Under the pieces are notes generated by a model that did not search any database, was not told the origin of the DNA, and worked only from the letters and a program-made list of their open reading frames with translations. 26,435 nucleotides of DNA from CAYGTS01 sp964352905 (GTDB lineage: Bacteria; Pseudomonadota; Gammaproteobacteria; JAHCLG01), in contig CAYGTS010000022.1 of the NCBI GenBank assembly GCA_964352905.1, positions 1 through 26,435 of the forward strand. The letters run 5' to 3'. The position numbers and the translations under genes were made by a program. This document shows, one piece after another, positions 14,938-23,417 of this stretch (its first letter is position 1; every line of letters starts with the position of its first letter).

Positions 14938-15740
14938 AATTCATCTGGCTCCACAGGTTCATTTACTAAAATATGCCATCGTTGATTACACTCAATAATA
15001 GGCTCACTACTAGATAAAACTAATAATCGCTGCGACATTTTTCGCTGCTTTAATTGATATTCCAAAGGCGTTAAATCAATCGGTAATTGAAGTACATCTA
15101 GCAAATAACCCAAGCGCTGGGCTGATGTGATTTCTACCTCATCGTTTTTTAAGAGCACACCTAGCTTTTCTGCATCTAATCGTTCTACGAGCTCACACAA
15201 TACGGTAGAAACATGGTTGACTTGACCAGCTGCATTCATGTAACGCACCAAGTCAAATGCTGTCATTTCTGGCGTAGCTACATTCATGCTACCTGTTGCC
15301 GTCTTTATGGGTTGATAAAAGTGGGGTTGAATTACTTTTTTGTAAAGAAATTCAATCTGTAAATTACCCACCTGGATTGGGCGTATTGGCTTAGTGGAAA
15401 CTACTTGAAAAACCATTGGCTGTTGATGCGCTGCCCCATGTAATGCAGCTGAAGTTAAAACCCCACAATAGTAGGGCTGTTCTAGATACTTCATGAAAAA
15501 ATCAATAAACCAAGAAGCAGGCAATGAGCCTGAAGCTTGATACTCCAATGGTAAAATCGTATAAAAGTCGCTCCTAATACGAACCACTTTATTTTTTCGT
15601 ATCAAACGATGTGCTGCCTTTTTGAAGGCATTATCACTAAGACTCAGTGTTGCTATGGCATCACTGCGCAAGAAGCAATACCTACCTCTTGACTGTAGAT
15701 GTTCCAAGTACTGTTGTAGTGTCTCAAACCCTTCTTTCAT
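14934..15740 (-). CDS. abiEi: AbiEi-type antitoxin/transcriptional autoregulator
   Basis: A 268-residue protein with an N-terminal winged-helix region (about 1-90, SRGRYCFLRSDAIATLSLSD, AFKKAAHRLIRKNKVVRI). The C-terminal antitoxin domain has YYCGVLTSAALHGAAHQQP, PIRPIQVGNLQIEFLYKK and TPEMTAFDLVRY, the AbiEi hallmark. In characterised AbiE pairs this protein represses its own operon by binding inverted repeats in the promoter and counters the toxin without stable binding (type IV). It overlaps the toxin gene by 4 bp. There is almost no Shine-Dalgarno before ATG 15740, and the start codon lies inside a probable operator. Confidence 0.88.
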   Translation of the reverse strand: MKEGFETLQQYLEHLQSRGRYCFLRSDAIATLSLSDNAFKKAAHRLIRKNKVVRIRSDFYTILPLEYQASGSLPASWFIDFFMKYLEQPYYCGVLTSAALHGAAHQQPMVFQVVSTKPIRPIQVGNLQIEFLYKKVIQPHFYQPIKTATGSMNVATPEMTAFDLVRYMNAAGQVNHVSTVLCELVERLDAEKLGVLLKNDEVEITSAQRLGYLLDVLQLPIDLTPLEYQLKQRKMSQRLLVLSSSEPIIECNQRWHILVNEPVEPDEL

Positions 15741-15780
15741 TTACAAATAGTGCCACAAATAGGCCCATTTTGCAAATGAA
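15736..15780. promoter_or_regulatory. Candidate AbiEi operator at the antitoxin start
   Basis: TTCATTTACAAA (15736-15747) and TTTGCAAATGAA (15769-15780) form an inverted repeat matching at 11 of 12 positions, overlapping the abiEi start codon. Between the arms lies a tandem direct repeat, ACAAATAGTGCC (15743-15754) and ACAAATAGGCCC (15755-15766). This is where an AbiEi autoregulator is expected to bind; the match to a specific published operator is not claimed. Confidence 0.5.
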
Positions 15781-15989
15781 AGATTCTTGTTCTTTTAAAA
15801 TTAACTATCTACTTTGACTTGCAAGCTTAGGCTCATTACCCCCAATTTGTGCTTATGTCAAAAACTTGCAATTTTATCTAAACAAATTTTTTTACCTAAT
15901 TGGGTCGACCGACATATTCGGAGAAAAGTTTCATTCGTTTAGTCTATGCCAGCTTCAATGATAATATCTTATCCATATCAAAGGGGCTA

Positions 15990-16052
15990 TCATTGGTCGC
16001 ATAACGCAATTTCAAATTTAGTCGATGATGACCACCGTTTGTTTACTGACAT
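15990..16052 (-). pseudogene. Remnant of an IS3-family transposase OrfA
   Basis: On the minus strand an ATG (16052) preceded by a perfect AGGAGG at 5 bp opens MSVNKRWSSSTKFEIAL, which resembles the N-terminus of IS3-family OrfA proteins, then stops after 20 codons. Downstream sequence (about 15895-15989) gives only short broken frames (for example NDSPFDMDKILSLKLA). Most of the IS has been deleted. The sequence between it and the giant gene's stop (GACCCCCAAAATTTAGACCACC, read in minus) looks like an IS terminus. The remainder of the 363-bp gap 15741-16103 is the AbiE operator plus AT-rich sequence I cannot assign. Confidence 0.5.
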
Positions 16053-16103
16053 TTTGCCTCCTAACTGAGGCTATTATCTCTCAAATTTTTTGCTTTGGGT
16101 GGT

Positions 16104-19100
16104 CTAAATTTTGGGGGTCATTATATCTGTTCTAAATTCTGGAAAATGAAGCTTTTCAATTGCTCTTTTAATATGTTCCCTATTTTTTTCATATTTTGAA
16201 ATAAGCTCTCCCATATTATTCATTTTATGATGCTTTATAGTAACGTTCCCTGTAACATTTCTCCTTATTCTTTTAAAAGTTTTAGCATTGCAGTCCAGCA
16301 ACTGCACGGTATGCCCTTTAACAAGTGTCTTATGCCCCATACCTGTTCTAATTGTTGAAAGGTTGTAATTTTCATTTAATGAATTAACCACATTTCTTAA
16401 TCCTTGGATATTAACAACATTACTTGCATCTTCATGAGGCTTAAACGGTGTAAAATGCGGTACATTATGATTAGGATCAGCCACAACATAGCCTGGGCTA
16501 TCAAAAACAATAGCGGGCAATCCTGTATTTATCGCATGAAAGGTGGCCAATAATCCTCCTCTTGAGTGCCCTACTAATAATATTTTTGAATCAGGATAAT
16601 TTATATTAGCATAATGTATAAACTCTTTCATACGCTGCCCTGTCCAATCGCGCGAAAAAGGATCCGTACCGAGCATTGCTATTTTGGAGGCATCTACTCC
16701 TGATTTATCAAATAGACCCTCTATTCCTTCAAATGCAATATAGATATTCCCCGTATTTTTATTTCGATACATTCCAACGTTAATATTATATTTTTCATTA
16801 CGCATAAGATTTCCTATCCTTTCAAGATTGCCAGCATTTTTCATGTCAACCTTATAAACGGCTTGAGAAGTATTAAAAGCATCTTCACACAAAGCAAAAC
16901 TAGGGTCATGAAGGTCAAGCAACCTAAGCTCTTCTTCTTTGTTTTGTTCTTTATCTTTCTTCTTCCCACCATTAAAAAGTAAATCATTAGCATCCATAGG
17001 ATTATGATCTTCAATCCATTGTTGTGCCAGCATGGCATGATAAAAATTATCAGCTTGTTCTATAATCTGTGTGGCAGTTGCGGCACGTAATTCGGCAATC
17101 GATTTACCAGTTAAATGTGAAAAAATGGCATAACCACAATCATTATCTTGACTAACAAGATCAATTAATTCGCCGTTACTATTCATTAACATCCAGTGGC
17201 CAATACCCGAAATATTATCTTGATCCTTTTCACCTTTGATAAACACAACGATTGGGCGGTTACTAAGCTTATCCTCTGGTGTAGGCTCATAGTATGGATC
17301 ATCAACTATTTTTAATTTGGTACCATATACACTATCCATGGCTGTCATTTCATAAAGCTTTGCAGGCTCATCCCCATTTTCAACATCAGCTGCATAAGCA
17401 TTTGCTACCTGTTGTTGACTTGTAGATGCAGAGCTTGACGATGGTTGTTGTGCAAAAAAACCGATTTCACATTGCGATCGAATATTGGTATAACGTGTTG
17501 CTGTAGAACCAATGCGCGTTGCCACAGTAATATGCCCATCAGTAGCCGCTAAATCAGCCTGACGTTCTTGTATTTCATCGACTAACTCTTCCCTTCGATT
17601 ATGTGTTGCTTGCGGATCATGTTGAGCAACTAATGCGTCATACTCATCTACTCTTTCATGTATTTCAGCAGTGAGTTGTGAGCGAATAATAAAATCTTGG
17701 ATCCGCTGTGAAAGCGAATTAGTCACACCCGCAACCGCAGCACTGGTTATAGGCGAAATTAACTGCATTTCAGTAACACGCATAACATGTTCAGTAATCA
17801 CTTGACTCATTGATGCTGCAATAGGATGCGTATCCACTTGTGCGCTACAGCGTTGTAACGTTTGAAAATAGTTGATGATGGTATTTTTGTGTTCACTATG
17901 CTCAGCAAAATCAATCTCTGCTAATTTTTTCAAATTAACACTAGCATCCTCATTAAAAATAGTGTTATCAATTAACAATTGATTAATCGCCATTGCTGTT
18001 GCTTGCGATAATTTACAATCTTGTTGTAGTAAGGTAATTGTTAATTCACGATCAAATTTTGCCAAACTTAAATACAATTGTTCGTGGACTTTTGTTACAA
18101 CACCATGAATTTCAGTAATACCATTAACAATACCCGCTATTCTTGTAAACGCACTAATCGGTGTTCGCAAATGCTCTGAACTTGATAATAAACCTTGGCA
18201 AAGCGGCCAACCAATAGCTTGCCACTGTTGCTGCCAATATGTATGTTTAGGATCTAAGGTTTCTCTGATGATTAATTCAATCTTCGAATTAAATACTGAT
18301 GTTTGGCGCATCTGATCTAAGGCTAGCATTTTTTTGACTAAACGACTTAGTGCTGACTCACAAAAACACATATCAACATTGCTGCGGATCGCTCTTTGAA
18401 TTTCTGATTGATAGCGCGCAAACTGAAAATGTGAAAACTTATTAACCAATTGGTTAAGCCCTTCTCTCGCACCTGCTTCGGCAACACTAACACCCACTTG
18501 CTGAAATGCCAGCACCCGTAAATTTCGACTTTCTTGAAGCAGTCTTTGGCCTAGCGTTTTACCATTCATAATAGCATGCGTACCAGCTTGTTCTAAGGCC
18601 TCTTGCCCAACACCTGTCATTAAATTATTAACGCCACGGCCAGCATTTTTTAAGGATTGCCAGCCTAAGCTTACCGCTGAAATAGCCAGGCTAACCGCTT
18701 TTTGTTGACAGTAACCCTCCCAAGTAAATTGCCGTGTGCTGTAAACACGGTAAGCTGAAACTAAGTCTGCTGCACCTTCCGTAATTAGGCCCATGCCAAC
18801 ATTAGCACCAAACCCAGTGCTCACCAATGCCACTCCCATGCCCATTTGCACAGTACTGATTAAACCTAAGGCACACACACTCCACCACGGAATAAATCCT
18901 GTTTCATGTAATTCGATTAGATATTCAAGTCCTCGCGCTGCAAATGCAGCCCATTCTGGATCTTGGCTATCTTGCACAATCGGTAATTCACTCAAGGATT
19001 TAACCGTAGTAATTTCAATCTCTTCTTGCCGCAAATCCGCTTTACTAATAATTTGCTCAGCTTGATTTGCACTTAAGTTATCAAAACAAACAGCAAATTC

Positions 19101-22100
19101 TTGCCCGTGACTGCGCAATTGTGTAATAAGACCCTCAGCTGCTTTATGTGCTAATTGCGAAAACTGTACTGTTGCCGATCCACTTTGTAATGCTGCCTGC
19201 GATTGTTTGACATTAAGCTCATGCAATGTCGCACTGATTTCTATTTCAGCACTATCTTGACAGATTGCCCTGATCTTTTCATGTGTCAATCCGCTTAATT
19301 TAAAAGTGAGTGTTTGATCTTTTGTCGTCGTTAATAATGCTATTGCGGTTTTGCGATCAAGTGTTTCAATTTCGATGTGATCAGGTTTAATTTTATAACA
19401 TTGGATCGTAGTAAGATTAGGTTGTCGTTCAAGCAAGCTTAACAAGTTAGTTCGAGAAGCTGTTAATTCCAGATCAACTGTCGCACAAGTGATTTGCGGT
19501 AATTTTTCCAGCAAATCTTGCGGCGTTAACTGAGTAAATTCTACAGAGACATGTGAAGCTGCTTTATTTTCACCACTAAATTTCAGCGTAACACGATCAC
19601 TATCTTGAATAGTCTGCAGCATTTTTTTAGCATCTGACAGCGATAGTTTATGCTCTCTGCTAACTCCCTTGCTATTCACAAGGATCATTTCAACCTGACT
19701 ATTTGCTAATAATCCTGCAGATAAACGGTTTAAAAATGATTTGCCTTCTTCTAGTTTTTTTAATGCTGTTTGTCTATCCAGATTATCAAAAATCAAATCA
19801 CTCGAAAAAAGCGTTTGGATTGCTGCCAAATCCACTTCTGATAATAAAATAGTACATCCAAATGATTGGTGTTTAAGTGACACGCCCTGCTCATCCTTGA
19901 ATACTTCTGCAAGCGTATTCAGAGCCTGATCAACATTGCCGCTGTCGTGCCAAGCAGTTAAATCATTAAACTGCACGCGATAACGTTTTCCATTGAGTAG
20001 TGTTTTGCTAATAGTGCCATCTTGATTTCGCAGCACCTCAGGATAGCAAACATGTAGCCCAGTTTCGTTATTTTCACGATGATCATATTCTTCTAATGTG
20101 ATTAAACGCTGTGATTTTTTAATACTGTTAATAGCAGCAGTGATGCTATTAAGACTAGAACCTAGTAAATTCGCTTTAAACATTAATTGCTTGATAAGAT
20201 CAGAATCTGTATTAACGCCTTGCTCTTGCAATAATCCTTGCATCATTTGTAAAGAAGACATTTCTTCTATTAATAATTCTCGTGCCTTGCTAAATGCAGC
20301 AATCGCAATCTGTTTATAATCCGCTGGCGCTTTGTTTTTAATTAAAATCCATGCCTTACCGATAAAAGCTGCGGCACTGCTTTTTTCATCTAATGCTATT
20401 GCTGCTTCATAATGCCGCAGTGCTTTTTCACTGGCATTTTCAAAAAAAGATTCATTAGCTAATAAATCATTGGCAAGCGCAATATGATGATAGGGGTTCT
20501 TTATGATATCCCCATTTTGATAATCTTCAAAAATCTGTTTAGCAAACCGCTCATATTCTTGCCTAGCATTAACCAATGTTATTCGACCATCGTCGATCTT
20601 ACGTAAAAAGAATGCCCACTGCTCTTCAATCGCGGCAATGATAATGGTTTCATAAAAACTAGGGGTAACGTCAGTTGACAAAATTGATTGCGCCGCATTC
20701 GTAACATCTCGTACTATGCCTTGGCTTTGGCTACGGATATCTACCCTAATTTCAGCCATTAATCCGCAAAAAGATTGAAATAAACTATCCTTTGTTTCAA
20801 TAACGACTAACTCATGGTAACGAAATTGTTCTAATTGCTGTGCTTCTAATTCGTCACGGGCCTTATCAAGATCAACTAGCTGTTGTAATTCATGCTCTCG
20901 TAAATCTTGCTTATTAATAATTTTGCGGCCCGTTCCTAAATTACCTTGGCGCGCTGTTCGAAATAAGGCTTGCTTTTCAACTCGCAGATTATCTGGCATA
21001 TAAGTTACTATCACGGCCATGCCGCCAAAGCTATCAATTTCATCGGCGTTGATATCAGTCCCACGGCCAGCCAAATTGGTTGCAATGATAATTTCGCCCG
21101 GCAAAATTTTTGCAATCGCTTTTTCTTGATTTTCACCATTTAAAATATACGTTTTAATGACAGCGTGTTTATTATTTGCGCGCAATTCAGACTCAAGTAA
21201 CAAAACATCTTCAATCGTTCGACAAATCAATAAACTTCCACGCCCTTTATTTTTTTCATAATTAACTTCAAAACAAATTTCAGCTACCCACTCCTCTTTT
21301 GAATCTGCCAGAATCGTTGGCAAGGATTGATATTGTTTGACTTTGACATCCGGAATGTTTACAAGATCTACTTGATATACATCGGCCATAATTTGCTGGG
21401 CTGTTGCTGAACCTAAGGTTCCGGTCAAACCGAGTAAATTAGCACCATAACGTTTAAAATACGTTACATTAGATAAAAAATTAGTGGTTAGTGTTTCAGA
21501 AGTTAAACGCAAGCCATGTTTAATTTGTAAAAATTGATGCAAGCCATCGCTCCAATTCGTGGCATTTTGCACCGTGCCATTACTATTAAATGCAACCGGC
21601 TTAACTAAACCCTCTTGAACAATATAATTCACATACTCTTGAAAAACCGTAAAACCCAAGAAAGCATTTTGGATCCATTTTGATTTTTGGGTGTCAACAA
21701 ATTCTTGTAAGTGTATTGGTAAATTTAATACACTATTTTTTATTAGTTCATTTAAATAGGCTGTTAGATTTTTTTCAAGAAAAACCGCTATATCTTCTTC
21801 AATCACTTGACCTAAATGACTGATATCTTGCATCTGAGTAAGATAGTTTTTAAGATCAGCAATGCGTTGAATGTCACCTAATTTATCTTGGTAATGTAGG
21901 ATAATTTTATCATTCTCATGGCTTAACAGACCATTAAGAAAATGTAATTTACCGTCAATTTCAAGCACACGTTTATGCATTTCATTAATACGTTGAAAGA
22001 GCAGTAAATAAATCGGTTGCAATTGATCCATACCAGCCACGGTACTCGCTAATTTTGCAATTCTTGAACTATCATCGATCAACATGCTATCGACTTCATC

Positions 22101-23243
22101 AAGAATCACAAAAGAAAGAGGGCGATCCGCTTTAGTTTTTAAGGCACTGTATTCTTGCCTTAAAGTATCAAATTGAAATTGCGAGGCTTCGCCATAAACA
22201 ATATCGCATTGATAACAAGGCTTAACGCCTTTAGTGTAAACCGTACGATCAAGATTATCAGCAACTGTTAAGCCAAATAATTGATAAAAAGGCGCTTGGC
22301 TTCTAGCACCCTCTTCGGCGTGAACTGGCGAACTCGTGATAATATCAACACTATGCCCCTGCAAGGCTTTCACAACAGCAAGTGTACTAATAATAATGGT
22401 TTTACCTGAGCCCATCGAAACTTGCAATAAACGACCACGTTGGTGCTCATCATAGCGTAACGCCATGAGACAACTCATGATTTGCGTATGCGTCAACTCA
22501 AAACCGGTGACTAAAAAATTTGCCCGCTTAGCAATCGCAACGGCTATAATGAGATTATTAAAATCATTAAAATAATTCGGAATATTTCTCACCGAACGCG
22601 CCCAGGCTAAAATACCTGCATGCTGCCACTGCGCAATTGGGCGAGACCAAAACTGGTTAACTAAAAAATTAGCATCATTAATCGTTGTTAAGGCATCTAG
22701 TAAACCATCTGCTACAACTCTTTTGACTAAATCAGAATTAGTATTTTCAGAAAGTAACTCTGCGACCATCTGCTGAGAATTTTTTATAATTTGTTTTTTG
22801 GGAAAATGATGTCTAATAACAATCTTATTCACTTCTCTCAAGCAATCTTGACCATCAAATTTGCATAAAATTTCTTGAATTGTTGGATAGTCATCATCCG
22901 CTATCTGATATTGCTCTAGCAAATACAACACCTGGATTAAGTCTTTTTGTTGTTTTGCTGTTGTGCGGTTTTTCATCGCATCAACAATGAGTTGCTGTAA
23001 TTGTTCAAAGTGCCATAGCGATGTTAACAGGTTCTTAAGGATAGTCGTCAATTTATGATTGCTGATCAGAAAATATTGCTGCAACAACGTGAGTTGTAAC
23101 GATTTTGTTAGGCTTAAACAATCTGGGCAAGCGGTAATCTGCTCTGCTGAAATATTATATTGCTGAATGAAAGCCAAGATCACATTGATTTCAACCATAT
23201 TATCAATACGACCTAGCGATCTTAATAATTTGTATCTGCTCAC
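16104..23243 (-). CDS. C-terminal part of a giant SecA-like / OTU-like / hydrolase protein (split by a MITE)
   Basis: A 2379-residue open frame. Residues about 240-800 are a SecA-type DEAD motor: Walker A GSGKT (278-282), DEVD (382-385), GLTGTLGSAT, NLAGRGTDI near 725, RTARQGNLGTG near 765. A TPR-like stretch follows near 935-970, then repeated beta-alpha units (about 1160-1415), a Gly-rich hydrophobic segment near 1455-1500, a Ser/Gln linker, an OTU-like motif pair (GHW with His2016; NDCGY with Cys2036), and a C-terminal alpha/beta hydrolase with GHSRGG (Ser2227). It is not housekeeping SecA: the SecA C-terminal regions are missing. Its GTG start and first four codons (MSRY) come from MITE copy 2. 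Excising that copy fuses this frame to the upstream 1003-residue frame, so it is best seen as a fragment of a larger gene. The last residues may derive from an IS end. Function unknown; host-directed use is inference. Confidence 0.75.
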   Translation of the reverse strand: MSRYKLLRSLGRIDNMVEINVILAFIQQYNISAEQITACPDCLSLTKSLQLTLLQQYFLISNHKLTTILKNLLTSLWHFEQLQQLIVDAMKNRTTAKQQKDLIQVLYLLEQYQIADDDYPTIQEILCKFDGQDCLREVNKIVIRHHFPKKQIIKNSQQMVAELLSENTNSDLVKRVVADGLLDALTTINDANFLVNQFWSRPIAQWQHAGILAWARSVRNIPNYFNDFNNLIIAVAIAKRANFLVTGFELTHTQIMSCLMALRYDEHQRGRLLQVSMGSGKTIIISTLAVVKALQGHSVDIITSSPVHAEEGARSQAPFYQLFGLTVADNLDRTVYTKGVKPCYQCDIVYGEASQFQFDTLRQEYSALKTKADRPLSFVILDEVDSMLIDDSSRIAKLASTVAGMDQLQPIYLLLFQRINEMHKRVLEIDGKLHFLNGLLSHENDKIILHYQDKLGDIQRIADLKNYLTQMQDISHLGQVIEEDIAVFLEKNLTAYLNELIKNSVLNLPIHLQEFVDTQKSKWIQNAFLGFTVFQEYVNYIVQEGLVKPVAFNSNGTVQNATNWSDGLHQFLQIKHGLRLTSETLTTNFLSNVTYFKRYGANLLGLTGTLGSATAQQIMADVYQVDLVNIPDVKVKQYQSLPTILADSKEEWVAEICFEVNYEKNKGRGSLLICRTIEDVLLLESELRANNKHAVIKTYILNGENQEKAIAKILPGEIIIATNLAGRGTDINADEIDSFGGMAVIVTYMPDNLRVEKQALFRTARQGNLGTGRKIINKQDLREHELQQLVDLDKARDELEAQQLEQFRYHELVVIETKDSLFQSFCGLMAEIRVDIRSQSQGIVRDVTNAAQSILSTDVTPSFYETIIIAAIEEQWAFFLRKIDDGRITLVNARQEYERFAKQIFEDYQNGDIIKNPYHHIALANDLLANESFFENASEKALRHYEAAIALDEKSSAAAFIGKAWILIKNKAPADYKQIAIAAFSKARELLIEEMSSLQMMQGLLQEQGVNTDSDLIKQLMFKANLLGSSLNSITAAINSIKKSQRLITLEEYDHRENNETGLHVCYPEVLRNQDGTISKTLLNGKRYRVQFNDLTAWHDSGNVDQALNTLAEVFKDEQGVSLKHQSFGCTILLSEVDLAAIQTLFSSDLIFDNLDRQTALKKLEEGKSFLNRLSAGLLANSQVEMILVNSKGVSREHKLSLSDAKKMLQTIQDSDRVTLKFSGENKAASHVSVEFTQLTPQDLLEKLPQITCATVDLELTASRTNLLSLLERQPNLTTIQCYKIKPDHIEIETLDRKTAIALLTTTKDQTLTFKLSGLTHEKIRAICQDSAEIEISATLHELNVKQSQAALQSGSATVQFSQLAHKAAEGLITQLRSHGQEFAVCFDNLSANQAEQIISKADLRQEEIEITTVKSLSELPIVQDSQDPEWAAFAARGLEYLIELHETGFIPWWSVCALGLISTVQMGMGVALVSTGFGANVGMGLITEGAADLVSAYRVYSTRQFTWEGYCQQKAVSLAISAVSLGWQSLKNAGRGVNNLMTGVGQEALEQAGTHAIMNGKTLGQRLLQESRNLRVLAFQQVGVSVAEAGAREGLNQLVNKFSHFQFARYQSEIQRAIRSNVDMCFCESALSRLVKKMLALDQMRQTSVFNSKIELIIRETLDPKHTYWQQQWQAIGWPLCQGLLSSSEHLRTPISAFTRIAGIVNGITEIHGVVTKVHEQLYLSLAKFDRELTITLLQQDCKLSQATAMAINQLLIDNTIFNEDASVNLKKLAEIDFAEHSEHKNTIINYFQTLQRCSAQVDTHPIAASMSQVITEHVMRVTEMQLISPITSAAVAGVTNSLSQRIQDFIIRSQLTAEIHERVDEYDALVAQHDPQATHNRREELVDEIQERQADLAATDGHITVATRIGSTATRYTNIRSQCEIGFFAQQPSSSSASTSQQQVANAYAADVENGDEPAKLYEMTAMDSVYGTKLKIVDDPYYEPTPEDKLSNRPIVVFIKGEKDQDNISGIGHWMLMNSNGELIDLVSQDNDCGYAIFSHLTGKSIAELRAATATQIIEQADNFYHAMLAQQWIEDHNPMDANDLLFNGGKKKDKEQNKEEELRLLDLHDPSFALCEDAFNTSQAVYKVDMKNAGNLERIGNLMRNEKYNINVGMYRNKNTGNIYIAFEGIEGLFDKSGVDASKIAMLGTDPFSRDWTGQRMKEFIHYANINYPDSKILLVGHSRGGLLATFHAINTGLPAIVFDSPGYVVADPNHNVPHFTPFKPHEDASNVVNIQGLRNVVNSLNENYNLSTIRTGMGHKTLVKGHTVQLLDCNAKTFKRIRRNVTGNVTIKHHKMNNMGELISKYEKNREHIKRAIEKLHFPEFRTDIMTPKI

Positions 23244-23417
23244 CCCCTTTAGCTTTATATTTACCAGAACGTTCAGATTTGGCGATAAAAACAGCGAAAA
23301 TATTTTTGAGAAAGCGCAGTGTATGAGTTATACATGAGCATTTCGATAAAAGATTTTCGCTGTTTTTAGCCCAAATATGGGCGTTCCCTGCTACGGAGTG
23401 AGTAGTTACAATAATTT
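23224..23417 (-). mobile_element. MITE copy 2, splitting the giant gene
   Basis: A 178-bp element (23232-23409) flanked by perfect 8-bp duplications AATAATTT (23224-23231 and 23410-23417). Relative to the giant gene it lies in the same orientation as copy 1 in the effector-like gene, but it was entered in another phase, so a TAA stop is reached at its second base. It supplies the stop of the upstream fragment and the GTG start of the downstream one. Confidence 0.95.

Noticed and set aside
16841..17038. Separate small minus-strand gene of about 65 codons
   Set aside because: It lies entirely inside the giant frame in another phase and has a shadow-like composition.
16104..23243. Housekeeping preprotein translocase SecA
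   Set aside because: The motor motifs are SecA-like but sit in a frame of over 2,300 residues with hydrolase and OTU-like parts; normal SecA is about 900 residues and has a different C-terminus.
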